From Cytophagales bacterium (GTDB taxonomy: Bacteria > Bacteroidota > Bacteroidia > Cytophagales > Cyclobacteriaceae), in contig JAJCYL010000583.1 of the NCBI GenBank assembly GCA_029262955.1, forward strand, positions 1 to 6,228: a stretch of 6,228 nucleotides of DNA, written 5' to 3'. The notes under the pieces were generated by a model. The model did no database searches. It was not told the DNA's origin and saw only the letters and a list, made by a program, of their open reading frames with translations. A program made the translations under genes and the position numbers. Positions 6,051 through 6,228 of the stretch are shown here, in pieces (the stretch's first letter is position 1; each line of letters begins with the position of its first letter).

Positions 6051-6228
6051 ATGAATACCAACTTATTTGTTGTTGCCGTTGTATGCGCATTTACATTGAT
6101 TTTCCCTCAAGCGGCAAATGGCCAGAACAATAGTGTCTTGTCTACTGGACAATGGTTTAAGCTGGCAGTACCCCAAAATGGCATTTATAAGATCGATCAG
6201 GACTTTTTAAGCAGTTTGGGACTTGATC
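6051..6228 (+). CDS. porU: Probable type IX secretion system sortase PorU, N-terminal part (cut by right window edge)
   Basis: Fifty-nine codons are visible before the window ends. Residues 1-24 are a signal peptide (MNTNLF, hydrophobic core VVAVVCAFTLIF) with likely cleavage at ANG|Q. The mature start, SVLSTGQWFKLAVPQNGIYK (28-47) then IDQDFLSSLGLD, matches the conserved opening of PorU-type proteins, which read roughly SVLxxGxWYKIxVxxxGVYKIDxxFLxxLGI. PorU is a gingipain-related C25-type cysteine transpeptidase at the outer membrane that removes the C-terminal signal of type IX cargo and links it to A-LPS; full-length proteins exceed 1000 residues, so the catalytic His/Cys region is not visible. 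The same opening occurs in other C25-like exported proteins, hence moderate confidence. An in-frame TAG lies just upstream, making ATG at 6051 the only ATG start. The gene follows pssA by 55 bases; TAACGTTG at 6025-6032 is a one-mismatch -7 box, but no good -33 partner is seen and no terminator hairpin separates the genes. Confidence 0.7.
   Translation, partial: MNTNLFVVAVVCAFTLIFPQAANGQNNSVLSTGQWFKLAVPQNGIYKIDQDFLSSLGLD

Noticed and set aside
1..6228. Defence system, mobile element, CRISPR array or tRNA
   Set aside because: No transposase, integrase, direct-repeat array, tRNA-like cloverleaf or defence-type domain was seen; nearly all of the window is accounted for by six genes with chromosomal housekeeping or envelope roles.

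Overview
The window looks like ordinary chromosome from a member of the Bacteroidota, probably the Cytophagales side of the phylum; that placement is an inference without a database search. The reasons are an AT-rich coding style, signal peptides ending in a Q-start mature protein (VQG|Q, ANG|Q), an Omp85-type barrel joined to a TolB-like propeller, a B. subtilis-type phosphatidylserine synthase, and the start of what looks like the type IX secretion sortase PorU. No insertion sequence, phage, CRISPR, tRNA or rRNA signal was seen.

Layout. Two gene sets diverge from a 74-base intergenic region (4582-4655). Leftwards on the minus strand run a DAO-family FAD oxidoreductase (4581-3532, TTG start), then 12 bases on a 1087-residue exported outer-membrane protein (3519-256), then after 62 bases the first 64 codons of a YicC/YloC endoribonuclease, cut by the left edge. 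Rightwards on the plus strand run a single-domain glyoxalase II-like metallo-beta-lactamase-fold hydrolase (4656-5306), phosphatidylserine synthase PssA (about 5312-5995, non-ATG start, essentially abutting), and after 55 bases the first 59 codons of a PorU-like protein, cut by the right edge.

How they fit together. The plus-strand set joins a small hydrolase, the enzyme committing CDP-diacylglycerol to phosphatidylserine/phosphatidylethanolamine, and an envelope secretion component. The minus-strand set pairs a cytosolic flavoenzyme with a large outer-membrane protein. The shared theme is the cell envelope, but no dedicated multi-gene system is evident.

Most worth a second look are the large protein (zincin-like domain with degenerate metal motif, beta-propeller, acidic linker, Omp85 barrel, no POTRA domains), a perfect Shine-Dalgarno sequence misplaced 37 bases upstream of yicC, a perfect 12-bp palindrome just before the hydrolase start, and an Arg-to-Lys change in the PssA signature.
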